Positions 1 through 9,381 of a stretch of DNA of 64,000 nt are shown in pieces. The notes beneath the pieces were generated by a model, which ran no database searches, was not told where the DNA came from, and was given only the letters and a program-made list of their open reading frames with translations. The stretch is from a bacterium BMS3Abin06 (lineage in GTDB: Bacteria; Nitrospirota; Thermodesulfovibrionia; UBA6902): assembly GCA_002897895.1 (NCBI GenBank), contig BDSY01000032.1:1-64000 (forward strand), read 5' to 3'. Within the stretch, counting starts at the first letter, position 1; the number at the start of each line of letters is the position of its first letter. The position numbers and the translations under genes are program-made.

Positions 1-1
1 A

Positions 2-145
2 TACAAAATCCATGAACTGTTGAAACCTTCCGCAACAAAACTATACCGGTATATAAAGATAAAAGGGAAAGCAAATCCTTTTAATCCGGAATACCGTGAA
101 TATTTTCAGATGAGAAGGCTCTTGTCATACACAGTAGCGATATAA
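2..145 (+). pseudogene. C-terminal end of a group II intron reverse transcriptase/maturase (cut by window edge)
   Basis: Frame starting at base 2 reads YKIHELLKPSATKLYRYIKIKGKANPFNPEYREYFQMRRLLSYTVAI*, resembling maturase/RT C-termini; directly followed by intron domain V/VI-like RNA. May be intact upstream of the window. Confidence 0.6.
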
Positions 146-199
146 CAGTGAAAGTTAACAAACAACTGCCGGGTTTAAGTAAAATAGAACCTTACAGAG

Positions 200-280
200 G
201 CTTGAGCTGTGTGCCGGGAAACTTGCTTGCACAGTTCTTAGGCGGCATCGGAGCCGTGAGGCTCCCGACCTACCCGGGAT
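200..280 (+). mobile_element. Group II intron 3' end (domain V/VI-like)
   Basis: TTGAGCTGTGTGCCGGGAAACTTGCTTGCACAGTTCTTA fits a domain V hairpin (GAGC...GAAA...GTTCT), followed by a DVI-like hairpin CGGAGCC-GTGA-GGCTCCCG and CTACCCG. Confidence 0.65.
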
Positions 281-315
281 GAAAAAAATAACAATAAAAT
301 ACAGTAAGTTCTATA

Positions 316-467
316 CTTAAGAGTACCGAGTTCTCTTTTAACATGTTGATTCTAAAGAAAACGTCATGACCACGCAGTTGTCATTCCCGCTTGTCGGGAA
401 TCCGGGAAAATCAAAGGGTTATAGATTCCGGACAAGCCGGAATGACAGAACTCGGTACTGTCGAGTT
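316..467. mobile_element. MITE-like element, copy 1
   Basis: Terminal inverted repeats AGTACCGAGTTCT / AGAACTCGGTACT (322-459) around an inner GTCATTCCCG..CGGAATGACA palindrome; identical 152-bp copy at 53714-53865. Confidence 0.85.
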
Positions 468-473
468 CTATAT

Positions 474-713
474 ATGCGAGTCTTAAAAAATCTTTTTGAC
501 AAAAATAAGAAATGGTCAAACAAAATAAAAGAAGCTGACCCTGATTTCTTCACAAAGCTTTCTTTGCAGCAAAGCCCTGAATATTTATGGATTGGATGTT
601 CTGATAGCCGTGTGCCAGCAAATGAAATTGTGGATATGCTGCCAGGTGGAATATTTGTTCACCGGAATATTGCTAACCTTGTAATCCATACGGACCTGAT
701 CTGCCGGGCGTAA
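474..713 (+). pseudogene. Truncated beta-carbonic anhydrase
   Basis: [14 protein letters not shown]...[36 protein letters not shown] matches the beta-CA N-terminus (CSDSRVPA motif); ends at TAA before the second zinc-ligand region. Confidence 0.8.
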
Positions 714-874
714 GAGTTTAGAATAACAACCTTGACAATGAAAATTGAATTATATTAAATTGAAACAATTGATTAAATAGTTATGGAGATCAGGAATTGA
801 GTCTTCCGGTTATTTTAAATACAATAAATGCAATGCGATTAATGAAGGTAAAGGCGGAATAGATTATTATACCG

Positions 875-1597
875 TTGAACACCGATATCTCCTATCCGCT
901 TGCCTTTCTTGCAGGTATCCTCTCTTTTCTTTCCCCCTGTGTATTGCCGCTGCTGCCTTCATATGTTTCATACATAACAGGCGTATCGTTCGAGGACCTT
1001 ACCGGCAATGTGGACAGAAGCAGGGTAAGATTTCTCACTATAACAAATTCTCTTGCGTATATACTCGGATTTTCTTCTGTTTTTACATTGCTCGGCGCCT
1101 CATCTTCTGCTGTCGGGGGATTTTTTTTCCAGTACCAGGACCGGATAAGGATCACAGGCGGCATTCTGATTATTATCTTCGGCCTTTTTGTCGCCGGTTT
1201 TCTGAAGCTCGACTTTCTCATGAGGGAGAAGAAGCTTCATCTGAATTTCAAACCCGCGGGATATGCAGGCACATTTTTCGTGGGCATGGCCTTTGCAGTG
1301 GGATGGACTCCCTGTATCGGGCCCATACTCGGCTCCATATTAATGTATGCAGGCGCAAAGGGATCGCTTATCTACGGCGTTAAACTGCTCTCAATATATT
1401 CTCTCGGCCTGGGCATACCCTTTCTTCTCTCATCACTTGCTTTAAATACATTCCTGAGTTATTCAAGAAAACTTCAGAGGCACATGAAGTCCGTAATGAT
1501 CGTAAGCGGAATACTACTTGTTCTGTTCGGTATTATGCTGCTTACGGACATGGTGGCAGGGATGGTGGCATTGCTTCCTAACTTTACTATTATGTAG
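875..1597 (+). CDS. ccdA: Cytochrome c biogenesis protein CcdA (DsbD-type transmembrane)
   Basis: Multi-TM protein; LAGILSFLSPCVLPLLPSYVSYITG and AVGWTPCIGPILGSIL motifs. Confidence 0.9.
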   Translation: MNTDISYPLAFLAGILSFLSPCVLPLLPSYVSYITGVSFEDLTGNVDRSRVRFLTITNSLAYILGFSSVFTLLGASSSAVGGFFFQYQDRIRITGGILIIIFGLFVAGFLKLDFLMREKKLHLNFKPAGYAGTFFVGMAFAVGWTPCIGPILGSILMYAGAKGSLIYGVKLLSIYSLGLGIPFLLSSLALNTFLSYSRKLQRHMKSVMIVSGILLVLFGIMLLTDMVAGMVALLPNFTIM

Positions 1598-1762
1598 AAT
1601 GAATAGTTTAGCTATCAGCTTTTAGAATAAATAATCAGCACTCAAAAATGGCTATGAAAATAGATAACATCCGAAATATGTCTTTGCTGAGGGCTGATTG
1701 CTGATAGCTGAACGCTTACGAACGGAGTTCATAATTCCTTCACATTGAACTTTTAAAATTAT

Positions 1763-2278
1763 ATGTCTTTTCTTAAAACAGATTCTGCAATGAATAAAAA
1801 TAAAATTTATAAAAAGGGCATGTACCTTTTCATGATTTTGTCTCTTTTTTTAATTCCGAATTTCTCCTATGGCAGAGAGATTTCACGGATGGAGCTTGAA
1901 GAGGTCACGAATCTCATCATGAGCCCTGGATGCAATTATATATATACACTTACCAACTGTCCCTCTGCACAGGCGGCACAGATGAAGGAGCTTATCAAGG
2001 ACAGGCTTAAAAAGGGCGAGAGCAGGGAATCCATTCTTGCATATTTTGAGGATGTTTACGGGCCGAAGATACTGGCGCAGCCTTCAAAAAAGGGATTTTA
2101 TCTCATTGCCTGGTGGTTTCCTTATTTTCTCCTGCTTGATGTATTTATACTGGCCGGGGTTTTCCTCTTTCTGTGGCGTAAAAGATCGCGCACAAAGGAT
2201 ATGCACTCTGAAGATATAAATCCGGAGATGGAAACGCTTCTGGAAGATGAGGTGCGGAGGGAGAGGGAGGATGAATAA
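1763..2278 (+). CDS. ccmH: CcmH-like cytochrome c maturation protein
   Basis: LEEVTNLIMSPGCNYIYTLTNCPSAQAAQMKELIKDRLKKGESRESILAYFEDVYGPKILAQP and a following TM segment; non-canonical LRCxxC region. Confidence 0.75.
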   Translation: MSFLKTDSAMNKNKIYKKGMYLFMILSLFLIPNFSYGREISRMELEEVTNLIMSPGCNYIYTLTNCPSAQAAQMKELIKDRLKKGESRESILAYFEDVYGPKILAQPSKKGFYLIAWWFPYFLLLDVFILAGVFLFLWRKRSRTKDMHSEDINPEMETLLEDEVRREREDE

Positions 2279-2305
2279 TTACGAATTAGGAATGGGATAT
2301 CCGGT

Positions 2306-2872
2306 ATGAAACCCCTGTTAAAGATTTTGTTATGGCTGCCGGTTGTGATTTTGATTGTTGCGGCTGTTACAGGGAAATTCGGCGGCACTGACAAGGGGGG
2401 AAAACGTAACCTCCGTCCGCTGATCGGTGAGCAGGCACGGGATTTTACTTTTGCCGATCTTGAAGGGAGGGAGGTCTCCCTGTCGGATTTTTACGGGAAG
2501 AAGGTTGTATTCCTGAATGTCTGGGCTACGTGGTGTCCCTCGTGTAAAGATGAACTGCCGTCACTCCAGAGGTTGTATGAGAAATTCCAGGGAGATGATT
2601 TTGAGATACTGGCTGTAAGCATAGACGCTGCGGGAAAGAAGGCAGTTGCGCCCTACATGAAAAAATACGGCTACACGTTTAAGGCCCTCCTTGATCCGGC
2701 CGGCTCTGTTCAACTGCTTTACGGCACAACAGGCGTGCCCGAGTCTTTTGTTATTGATAAAAAGGGCCTTGTTGCCTTTGTCGAGATCGGGCCGGGCGAC
2801 TGGACCGATTCCAGAAGACAGGCATTAATCAGGGGGCTGATAAACGAACGGGACACGGAGGCAGGCGGATGA
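2306..2872 (+). CDS. TlpA/CcmG-like thioredoxin-fold protein
   Basis: VFLNVWATWCPSCKDELPSLQRLYEKF; N-terminal anchor; in the ccm operon. Confidence 0.9.
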   Translation: MKPLLKILLWLPVVILIVAAVTGKFGGTDKGGKRNLRPLIGEQARDFTFADLEGREVSLSDFYGKKVVFLNVWATWCPSCKDELPSLQRLYEKFQGDDFEILAVSIDAAGKKAVAPYMKKYGYTFKALLDPAGSVQLLYGTTGVPESFVIDKKGLVAFVEIGPGDWTDSRRQALIRGLINERDTEAGG

Positions 2873-3282
2873 GAGCCAGGCAGAAGACAGTTCTTTTTGC
2901 GGTTATTTTGATAGCGGCTTCTTTTATTTATCTGATGTTTCTCGGGATGGAAGAAGGCAGTATGTATTATCTTGAGGTGTCGGAGTTCTTTGGCAGGCTT
3001 GACGAGCTGGGACAGACGAAGGTCAGGATCAACGGAGAAATTGTCCCCGGCAGTCTGAATTACGACACCAATAAAATGAAACTTGAATTTTCTCTTAAGG
3101 ATATCAATGGTTCTCAGGAGCTTAAAGTCGTGTACAATGGAACCCCGCCCGACCTCCTTGAAGAGGAAGGAGTTACACTTGTAGCAGAAGGCTCTTATAA
3201 TAAAAAAAGAGGCATATTCGAGGCAAAAAAACTGCTTGTTAAATGCCCTTCAAAATATGAAAAGAAAGAGGAGGATGCATGA
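2869..3282 (+). CDS. ccmE: Cytochrome c maturation protein CcmE (CxxxY variant)
   Basis: VRINGEIVPGSLNYDTNKMKLEFSLKD...VVYNGTPPDLLEEEGVTLVAEGSY...LLVKCPSKYE; OB-fold CcmE pattern. Confidence 0.85.
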   Translation: MRARQKTVLFAVILIAASFIYLMFLGMEEGSMYYLEVSEFFGRLDELGQTKVRINGEIVPGSLNYDTNKMKLEFSLKDINGSQELKVVYNGTPPDLLEEEGVTLVAEGSYNKKRGIFEAKKLLVKCPSKYEKKEEDA

Positions 3283-5285
3283 CGGATTTTGGAAAGTATT
3301 CACTCCTTTTTTCACTCATCCTCTCCCTTGTCGTTAATATCGGCTTAATGATCGGTATCAGGAAGAGGGACGGAAGATTCATTGAGATGTCTTACAGGGG
3401 ATCCACCGGGGTCTTTGTCTTTTTGACGTTAGCTACTGCCGTCCTTATATATTCATTTATAACGGATAATTTCAGGATTGAATACGTGGCATCATATTCC
3501 GAGAAGAGTCTCCCCCTCTTTTATAAAATAACCGGGTTATGGGCAGGGCAAAAGGGCTCCCTCCTTTTCTGGGCATGGCTTCTTTCCCTCTTTACATTTA
3601 TAACCGTTAAGCGGGATGAAAATAATCTCAATGCTGCATTTCTCCCCTATGTTCTTCTGTTTTTAAACCTGACGACAATGTTTTTTCTCGTTCTTGTTAA
3701 TTTCGTTACCCCCCCGTTTGAGATGCTGGCCACACTTCCGGCAGACGGCAACGGCCTTAATCCAATGCTGCAAAACCCCGGTATGGTTTTTCATCCGCCT
3801 ACACTCTATCTCGGTTACGTCGGATTTACCGTGCCCTTTGCCTTTGCCATGGCTGCCCTGGTAACGGGCGATCTCGGTGACTGGTGGATAAGGAAGACAA
3901 GGGCATGGACCCTGTTTTCATGGGTATTCCTGACCCTCGGCATAGTGTTCGGGGGCTGGTGGGCATATAAAGAACTCGGATGGGGAGGCGTCTGGGCATG
4001 GGACCCGGTTGAAAACTCATCCTTTATGCCCTGGCTTACGGCAACAGCCTTTCTTCATTCCGTAATAATCCAGGAAAAGAGGGGAATGCTCAAGATATGG
4101 AATCTTTCCCTGATCCTGCTGACCTTTTCTTTAAGTATCTTCGGCACATTTATCACAAGGAGCGGCATTATTTCCTCAGTTCATGCCTTCGGGCAGTCAC
4201 CTGTAGGTTTTGTCTTTCTGGGATTTTTGCTGCTGGCCCTGGCCGCAGGCATCTGGCTTATCCTGACAAGATATGAAAAACTGAAAGAAAAAAATCCGAG
4301 GATCGAGGCATTCCTCTCAAGGGAAAGCTCTTTTTTATACAATAATATAGTTCTTGTCGGCATATGTTTTGCGACTTTCTGGGGCACTATATTCCCCCTG
4401 ATATCCGAGGCTGTCAAGGGGGTGAAGATCTCGGTGGGGCCGCCTTTTTTTAATACTATCAATGCGCCTCTGTTCCTGCTCCTGCTCATTCTGATGGCCG
4501 CAGGTCCCCTTCTTGCCTGGCGCAGGACATCGTTAAAGGGGATATACAGGAACTTTTTGATCCCCTTTGTATTTATGGGGATATCTACGTCTTTCCTGTA
4601 TGCCGCAGGGGTCAGGGAGTTTATGCCACTCGCTTTTTATTCCTTTTCAGTCTTTGTCGTGGTTTCAATTGCAAGGGAATTTTATCTCGGCACAAGGGCC
4701 GGTGTGAAGAACAGGGGGCAAGGATGGTTCTCATCATTTCGGGGCCTCATTACAAGGAACCGCAGGAGATACGGGGGATTTGTGGTTCATATAGGGATGG
4801 TCTGTATTTTTATCGGCCTTGCAGGTTACGGCTACTATCAATATAAAGAAGATTTTCTCCTTTTCAAAGGCCAGGAGGTTGATGTGAAAAATTATCGCCT
4901 GAAATATGCAGACCTGAAAAGTTTCAAGAAATGGAATTATGAAGGCGTGGGCGCCCTGATAGAAGTTCAGAGGTCCGGAAAGTTCAAAGGGACTGTAAGG
5001 CCGGAAAAGAGGTTTTATAAAAAACAGGAGCCGACTACCGAGGTTGCCGTTATGAGCGGCATATTCGAGGATCTTTATTTAATCCTCGGCGGCTGGAACA
5101 GGGATGGCTCCATCTCATTGACTGTAGTGATAAACCCCCTCATTTCATGGATATGGTACGGCACGGGGGTGGTCATTCTGGGCATACTATGGGCGGTTAT
5201 GCCTGCGAGGCGCAGGGATGAGGCAATTGATGTCCTTGAAAAAGATATGGTTCTGCTTCTGAAAGGGGTTGAGAGAGTTCCATGA
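3279..5285 (+). CDS. ccmF: Heme lyase CcmF
   Basis: WAGQKGSLLFWAW, NPGMVFHPPTLYLGYVGFTVPFAFA, WGGVWAWDPVENSSFMPWL motifs. Confidence 0.95.
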   Translation: MTDFGKYSLLFSLILSLVVNIGLMIGIRKRDGRFIEMSYRGSTGVFVFLTLATAVLIYSFITDNFRIEYVASYSEKSLPLFYKITGLWAGQKGSLLFWAWLLSLFTFITVKRDENNLNAAFLPYVLLFLNLTTMFFLVLVNFVTPPFEMLATLPADGNGLNPMLQNPGMVFHPPTLYLGYVGFTVPFAFAMAALVTGDLGDWWIRKTRAWTLFSWVFLTLGIVFGGWWAYKELGWGGVWAWDPVENSSFMPWLTATAFLHSVIIQEKRGMLKIWNLSLILLTFSLSIFGTFITRSGIISSVHAFGQSPVGFVFLGFLLLALAAGIWLILTRYEKLKEKNPRIEAFLSRESSFLYNNIVLVGICFATFWGTIFPLISEAVKGVKISVGPPFFNTINAPLFLLLLILMAAGPLLAWRRTSLKGIYRNFLIPFVFMGISTSFLYAAGVREFMPLAFYSFSVFVVVSIAREFYLGTRAGVKNRGQGWFSSFRGLITRNRRRYGGFVVHIGMVCIFIGLAGYGYYQYKEDFLLFKGQEVDVKNYRLKYADLKSFKKWNYEGVGALIEVQRSGKFKGTVRPEKRFYKKQEPTTEVAVMSGIFEDLYLILGGWNRDGSISLTVVINPLISWIWYGTGVVILGILWAVMPARRRDEAIDVLEKDMVLLLKGVERVP

Positions 5286-5644
5286 TAATACTGTTTTTCA
5301 TCTTAATGTTAATCTTTCTTGTATACATTTTTCTTCCCCTTATGAAGGAGATTTACTGGCCTTTTACAAAAAAGGGTGAGCTTGCAGAGATACAGAGGAA
5401 CAAGAAAGAGGGTATCCGGGCAATATCCGATATAGATTTTGAGTTTGAGGTAGGGAAGCTGACAGGAGAGGACTATGCATCTACAAGGGACTTCCTGAAA
5501 AGGCAGGCCGTGCCTGCGCTCGAAAAAGAGAGGGATTTCTCAAAAAGGCTTTTTTCAAGACCGAAAAAAGAGATTACAAAAGGCCTTAAAAAAGCGATTA
5601 CAGGAGAGGTGTTACGAATTTGCGGAAAAAAATTGTCTTTATAA
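5282..5644 (+). CDS. Small membrane-anchored protein in ccm operon (CcmI-like position)
   Basis: N-terminal TM then charged region; overlaps ccmF stop. Confidence 0.5.
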   Translation: MIILFFILMLIFLVYIFLPLMKEIYWPFTKKGELAEIQRNKKEGIRAISDIDFEFEVGKLTGEDYASTRDFLKRQAVPALEKERDFSKRLFSRPKKEITKGLKKAITGEVLRICGKKLSL

Positions 5645-6747
5645 CATTTTCCCTTTTATTAATTGCAGCCAGTGCCTTTGCATTGTCTCTGAATGTAATT
5701 GTAACCAACGCAACAAAAGGTGAGAAACTGCCCGGCTATCCCTTTAAAATAGTTGTTGTTAATCCAAAGAAATCCGGCGGACTTGAGTTTTTAAAAGAAG
5801 ATGAATTCATGACCGGTCCGGCAGGGACATTTCAGGGCGATGTAGATGTCTCTTCAGGCAAGGCCATCTTAGGCGAAATAAATTACAAGGGGGTTTCTTA
5901 CTATTCACCTCTGATTAAGATAGAGGAGGGACAGGAAGATTATATAATAGACTTCAATGTATATGAAATAACGGACGATGTCAAAAATATAGAGATATCA
6001 CAAAGGACCATGAAGATTATGCCCTATGACGCTAAAACCCTCCTCGTATACGATACATTGACAATAGAAAACAACAGCAGGCTTACATATGTGGGGAAGT
6101 ACAATGAAGAATCAAAGGTTACCCAGACCCTGTTTATTCCTCTTCCACCGGGGTATTCATTGATGAGTATCCGGGGTGTTGACCAGGAGGGGGTATATAC
6201 TTTTTCAAACGGGATAGCGTCCCGGAGCGAAATTCTCCCTGGGAAAAGCTCTGTTTTTCTTAACTACTTCGTAAAAAGCGATATAGGTATTTTTGACATG
6301 TCCATGCAAGGTAAAGACGACAGCCCTTCCATTAAAAAAACGTCCGTTTTTTTTCAGAACAAGGAAAAATGGAAGGTTCAATCCTCAAACCTTCAGGTGG
6401 CCGGTGAGAGACAGTTTGAAGGCGGGGTTTACGGAACATTCCAGGTGTGGGAGGGCACCGACCTGAAAAGGATTAAATTTAAAGTGCTCTCCCCTTCTTA
6501 CCGGGGTGGTTTCAATTTATGGTATGTCTCGATTTTATCGGCCATGATTATCTCTCTGTGCGGGCTTCTGATTATGAAAGGAAGGATTTACAGATGGTAT
6601 ATGGCGAAGGAGAAAAAGAGGCTGGAAGGAATACTTGAAAGACTCGGAAGCGAGGCTGACAAAGAGGATTTAAGCGGGTATTACAAGCCCTTCCGGAATG
6701 TCCTGGAAAACAGGAGAAGGGATATAGAAGAGAGGCTCGGCCGTTGA
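5620..6747 (+). CDS. Secreted/membrane-anchored hypothetical protein in ccm operon
   Basis: N-terminal signal peptide, C-terminal TM; co-oriented, overlaps neighbouring CDSs. Confidence 0.6.
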   Translation: MRKKIVFITFSLLLIAASAFALSLNVIVTNATKGEKLPGYPFKIVVVNPKKSGGLEFLKEDEFMTGPAGTFQGDVDVSSGKAILGEINYKGVSYYSPLIKIEEGQEDYIIDFNVYEITDDVKNIEISQRTMKIMPYDAKTLLVYDTLTIENNSRLTYVGKYNEESKVTQTLFIPLPPGYSLMSIRGVDQEGVYTFSNGIASRSEILPGKSSVFLNYFVKSDIGIFDMSMQGKDDSPSIKKTSVFFQNKEKWKVQSSNLQVAGERQFEGGVYGTFQVWEGTDLKRIKFKVLSPSYRGGFNLWYVSILSAMIISLCGLLIMKGRIYRWYMAKEKKRLEGILERLGSEADKEDLSGYYKPFRNVLENRRRDIEERLGR

Positions 6748-7448
6748 ATATTATAGAGTTAAGGGGTGTGGGGAAACAGTATCATTCAAAGACCGCACTG
6801 AGTGGAATAGATATGAGTATCGGAGAGGGAGACTCCGTGACTGTCTTCGGCCCCAATGGAGCGGGCAAGACAACACTGCTTAAGATTATCTCAGGTCTTA
6901 TGCAGGCAACAAGAGGCAAAACATTCTATAACAATAAAGTATATTCCGAAAGCGATATAAAGAAAGAAGTCTTTTATCTCGGACACAAGACAGCCCTTTA
7001 CAATGCACTTACAGTACAGGAGAATATGAATTTTATCTGCAGGCTCTTTTCGCTTGACCACCGGGGGAAATCCATAGAGAATGCTTTAAGGGATCATGGC
7101 CTGTGGGAAAGGCGGATGGATCCGGTGAATGAGCTTTCGCAGGGAATGAAAAAAAGGCTTGCCCTTGCAAAGGGTTTTATTACGAATCCTGAGGTCTTTA
7201 TCCTTGACGAGCCTTTTACAGGCCTTGACCTTGGATGGAGGTCGTCCGTGCTTTCAAAAATAAAGAATATCAGGAAACGGGGAAAATCCGTTGTGATTTC
7301 GACCCACCTGGTGGAAGAGGGTTATGCGCTTGCAGATCGCGTGGCGTTTCTGCACAAGGGGAAACTTTTGTTCATTAAAAAAAAAGAAGAAGCCGAAATA
7401 GGAGAGATATACAGTCTGTTTGATTCACTCGGAGAAAATATAAGATGA
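6744..7448 (+). CDS. ccmA: Heme exporter ATP-binding protein CcmA
   Basis: ABC ATPase: GPNGAGKTTLLK Walker A, LSQGMKKRLALAKGF signature, VFILDEPFTGLD Walker B; followed by ccmB, ccmC. Confidence 0.9.
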   Translation: MNIIELRGVGKQYHSKTALSGIDMSIGEGDSVTVFGPNGAGKTTLLKIISGLMQATRGKTFYNNKVYSESDIKKEVFYLGHKTALYNALTVQENMNFICRLFSLDHRGKSIENALRDHGLWERRMDPVNELSQGMKKRLALAKGFITNPEVFILDEPFTGLDLGWRSSVLSKIKNIRKRGKSVVISTHLVEEGYALADRVAFLHKGKLLFIKKKEEAEIGEIYSLFDSLGENIR

Positions 7449-8122
7449 AGTTCATGCACGATGCTGTTTCGATCCTGAGAAAAGATATCCTTTTAGAGAT
7501 AAGGGGCAAGGAGTCCCTCAGTCTCATGCTTTTTCTTTCATTGCTCTTCCTCGTTATATTCAACTTTGCCCTTGACATAGACAAAGAGAATGTTTCTTTG
7601 CTGGCATCGGGGATACTCTGGGTAATATTTTCGTTCACGGGAATTCTGGGCATGGGCAGGACATCAATGTCTGAAAGGGATGAAGAGGCCTACTTAAGTA
7701 TAGTTTTTTCGCCCGTATCCGCAGAAAGCTTTTATGCCGGCAAGGTACTGAGCAATCTTCTCTTCCTTTTATTAATGGAAGCCTTTACACTGGTTTTTTT
7801 TGCAGTCCTGTTTGATTTTGAGAAGATCATAGGCATGCTCCCGCAATTGCTGCCTGTACTTTTATTAGGGACACTCGGATTTGCCCTGGTGGGCACACTC
7901 TTTTCGTTTCTTGCAACCGCCTCAAGGTACGGCGAGGTTCTGCTGCCTTTCCTCTATCTGCCCGTGGTAGTGCCGGTCATACTCGGGGGCGTATCATCCA
8001 TGGATATAATTTTAAATGGAAAACCGGGGGGGCCGGGCAGGTGGCTTCAGATAATGGCTGTTTTTGATATGCTATATCTTTCAATTTCCCTGCTGCTGTT
8101 CAGGTATATTATAGAGGACTGA
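7445..8122 (+). CDS. ccmB: Heme exporter protein CcmB
   Basis: Six-TM protein with N-terminal ILRKDILLEIRGKESL; overlaps ccmA. Confidence 0.9.
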   Translation: MKFMHDAVSILRKDILLEIRGKESLSLMLFLSLLFLVIFNFALDIDKENVSLLASGILWVIFSFTGILGMGRTSMSERDEEAYLSIVFSPVSAESFYAGKVLSNLLFLLLMEAFTLVFFAVLFDFEKIIGMLPQLLPVLLLGTLGFALVGTLFSFLATASRYGEVLLPFLYLPVVVPVILGGVSSMDIILNGKPGGPGRWLQIMAVFDMLYLSISLLLFRYIIED

Positions 8123-8128
8123 ATTAAG

Positions 8129-8803
8129 ATGAAAACAAACAGGATTATAATTTTTTTATTTCTTTCGCTTTTGATTTTAATGCCCCTGGATTTCTTTTTA
8201 ATATTCAGGGTGGCTCCGACCGAAAGGGTAATGGGCGATGTCCAGAGGATATTTTATCTGCATATCTCACTTGCCATGGCTGCATTTCTGTCATTAACAG
8301 TCGTTTTCATATCAAGCATAATTTTCCTCTGGAAAAAAGATCTCAAATGGGATACTGCGGCCAGTGTTTCCGCGGAGATAGGAGTGCTTTTCGCCACCCT
8401 TGTTCTTATAACAGGCTCCCTGTGGGCAAGACCCATATGGAATGTCTGGTGGACATGGGACCCGAGGCTTTTGACCGTGCTTATTCTCTGGTTTATCTAC
8501 ATCGGGTATTTTCTTCTGAGAGGAGGGATCGCCGACAGATTCAGGAAGGCTCAGTATTCGGCAGTGATAGGAATAATCGGCTACGTTGATATTCCTGTGG
8601 TCAGGTATGCTACGAAGTGGTGGAAGTCCATACATCCGCTTCTCACTAAACAGGGCGGGGGGCTTGACCCTGTTATGAAAAAAGTCATGTTTTTCAGCAT
8701 GGCGACTTTTTTTGTACTTACCGTATTTCTTTTCCTTTTCAGGTTCAGGCTGGCAAGGATGGAAGAAAGATTACTGATATTAAAGAAAAGGATGGAGGAT
8801 TAA
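8129..8803 (+). CDS. ccmC: Heme exporter protein CcmC
   Basis: TTWDPRLLTVLILWFIYIGYFLLR-type WWTWDPRL motif, multi-TM. Confidence 0.95.
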   Translation: MKTNRIIIFLFLSLLILMPLDFFLIFRVAPTERVMGDVQRIFYLHISLAMAAFLSLTVVFISSIIFLWKKDLKWDTAASVSAEIGVLFATLVLITGSLWARPIWNVWWTWDPRLLTVLILWFIYIGYFLLRGGIADRFRKAQYSAVIGIIGYVDIPVVRYATKWWKSIHPLLTKQGGGLDPVMKKVMFFSMATFFVLTVFLFLFRFRLARMEERLLILKKRMED

Positions 8804-8805
8804 AA

Positions 8806-8949
8806 ATGGAAAACTGGCCTTATCTTTTCGGGGCATACACAATCGCATGGCTGGGGGTTTCCTTCTACCTCTATATCAACACAAAAAAGCAGAAGGGGAT
8901 TGAAGAGAGGCTCGCTGATATCGAGGCCTTGCTGAAGGATACGGAATAA
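8806..8949 (+). CDS. ccmD: CcmD-like small membrane protein (not in supplied ORF track)
   Basis: MENWPYLFGAYTIAWLGVSFYLYINTKKQKGIEERLADIEALLKDTE*: 47 aa, one TM plus charged tail, immediately after ccmC. Confidence 0.75.
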   Translation: MENWPYLFGAYTIAWLGVSFYLYINTKKQKGIEERLADIEALLKDTE

Positions 8950-9051
8950 CTTAACGTATTGATATTTGACAGCAGGAACACAATCGACGTACAGAAATGA
9001 TTCTTATGTTTTCTCCCCTGTACGTAATAATCCCTGACCGGCACATAAATC

Positions 9052-9372
9052 TTATAATTGTATATTGATCCTCATGATGGAATCATTAATTTCAATGTCT
9101 TCCTCTTTGATTATTTCATCCCCTTTTTGTATCTCAAGTCTTTGCAACCCGAAAGGTACATTCCTGATCCTGAACCTTCCGTTACTGTCCGTATATTGGT
9201 ACTTACCCCCCAATATAACGATAACTCCTACTGCCGGCTTTCTGTTAGCATCGGTTATTCTGCCTAATACTGTTGATGTATTTGCATAAAGATCGTAGGC
9301 AGTTACTAAGACTATAACGGCTATCAAAATTGAAGTTAATTTTACCTTGTTCATACCTGTCACCCCCTGCAT
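9052..9372 (-). CDS. Secreted protein with carboxypeptidase-regulatory-like domain
   Basis: STVLGRITDANRKPAVGVIVILGGKYQYTDSNGRFRIRNVPFGLQRLEI pattern; signal peptide. Confidence 0.7.
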   Translation of the reverse strand: MQGVTGMNKVKLTSILIAVIVLVTAYDLYANTSTVLGRITDANRKPAVGVIVILGGKYQYTDSNGRFRIRNVPFGLQRLEIQKGDEIIKEEDIEINDSIMRINIQL

Positions 9373-9381
9373 CTTCTAAAG

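Noticed and set aside
366-473. N-terminal extension of the carbonic anhydrase ORF ([21 protein letters not shown]...)
   Set aside because: It lies within the MITE-like element; the real gene remnant starts at ATG 474.
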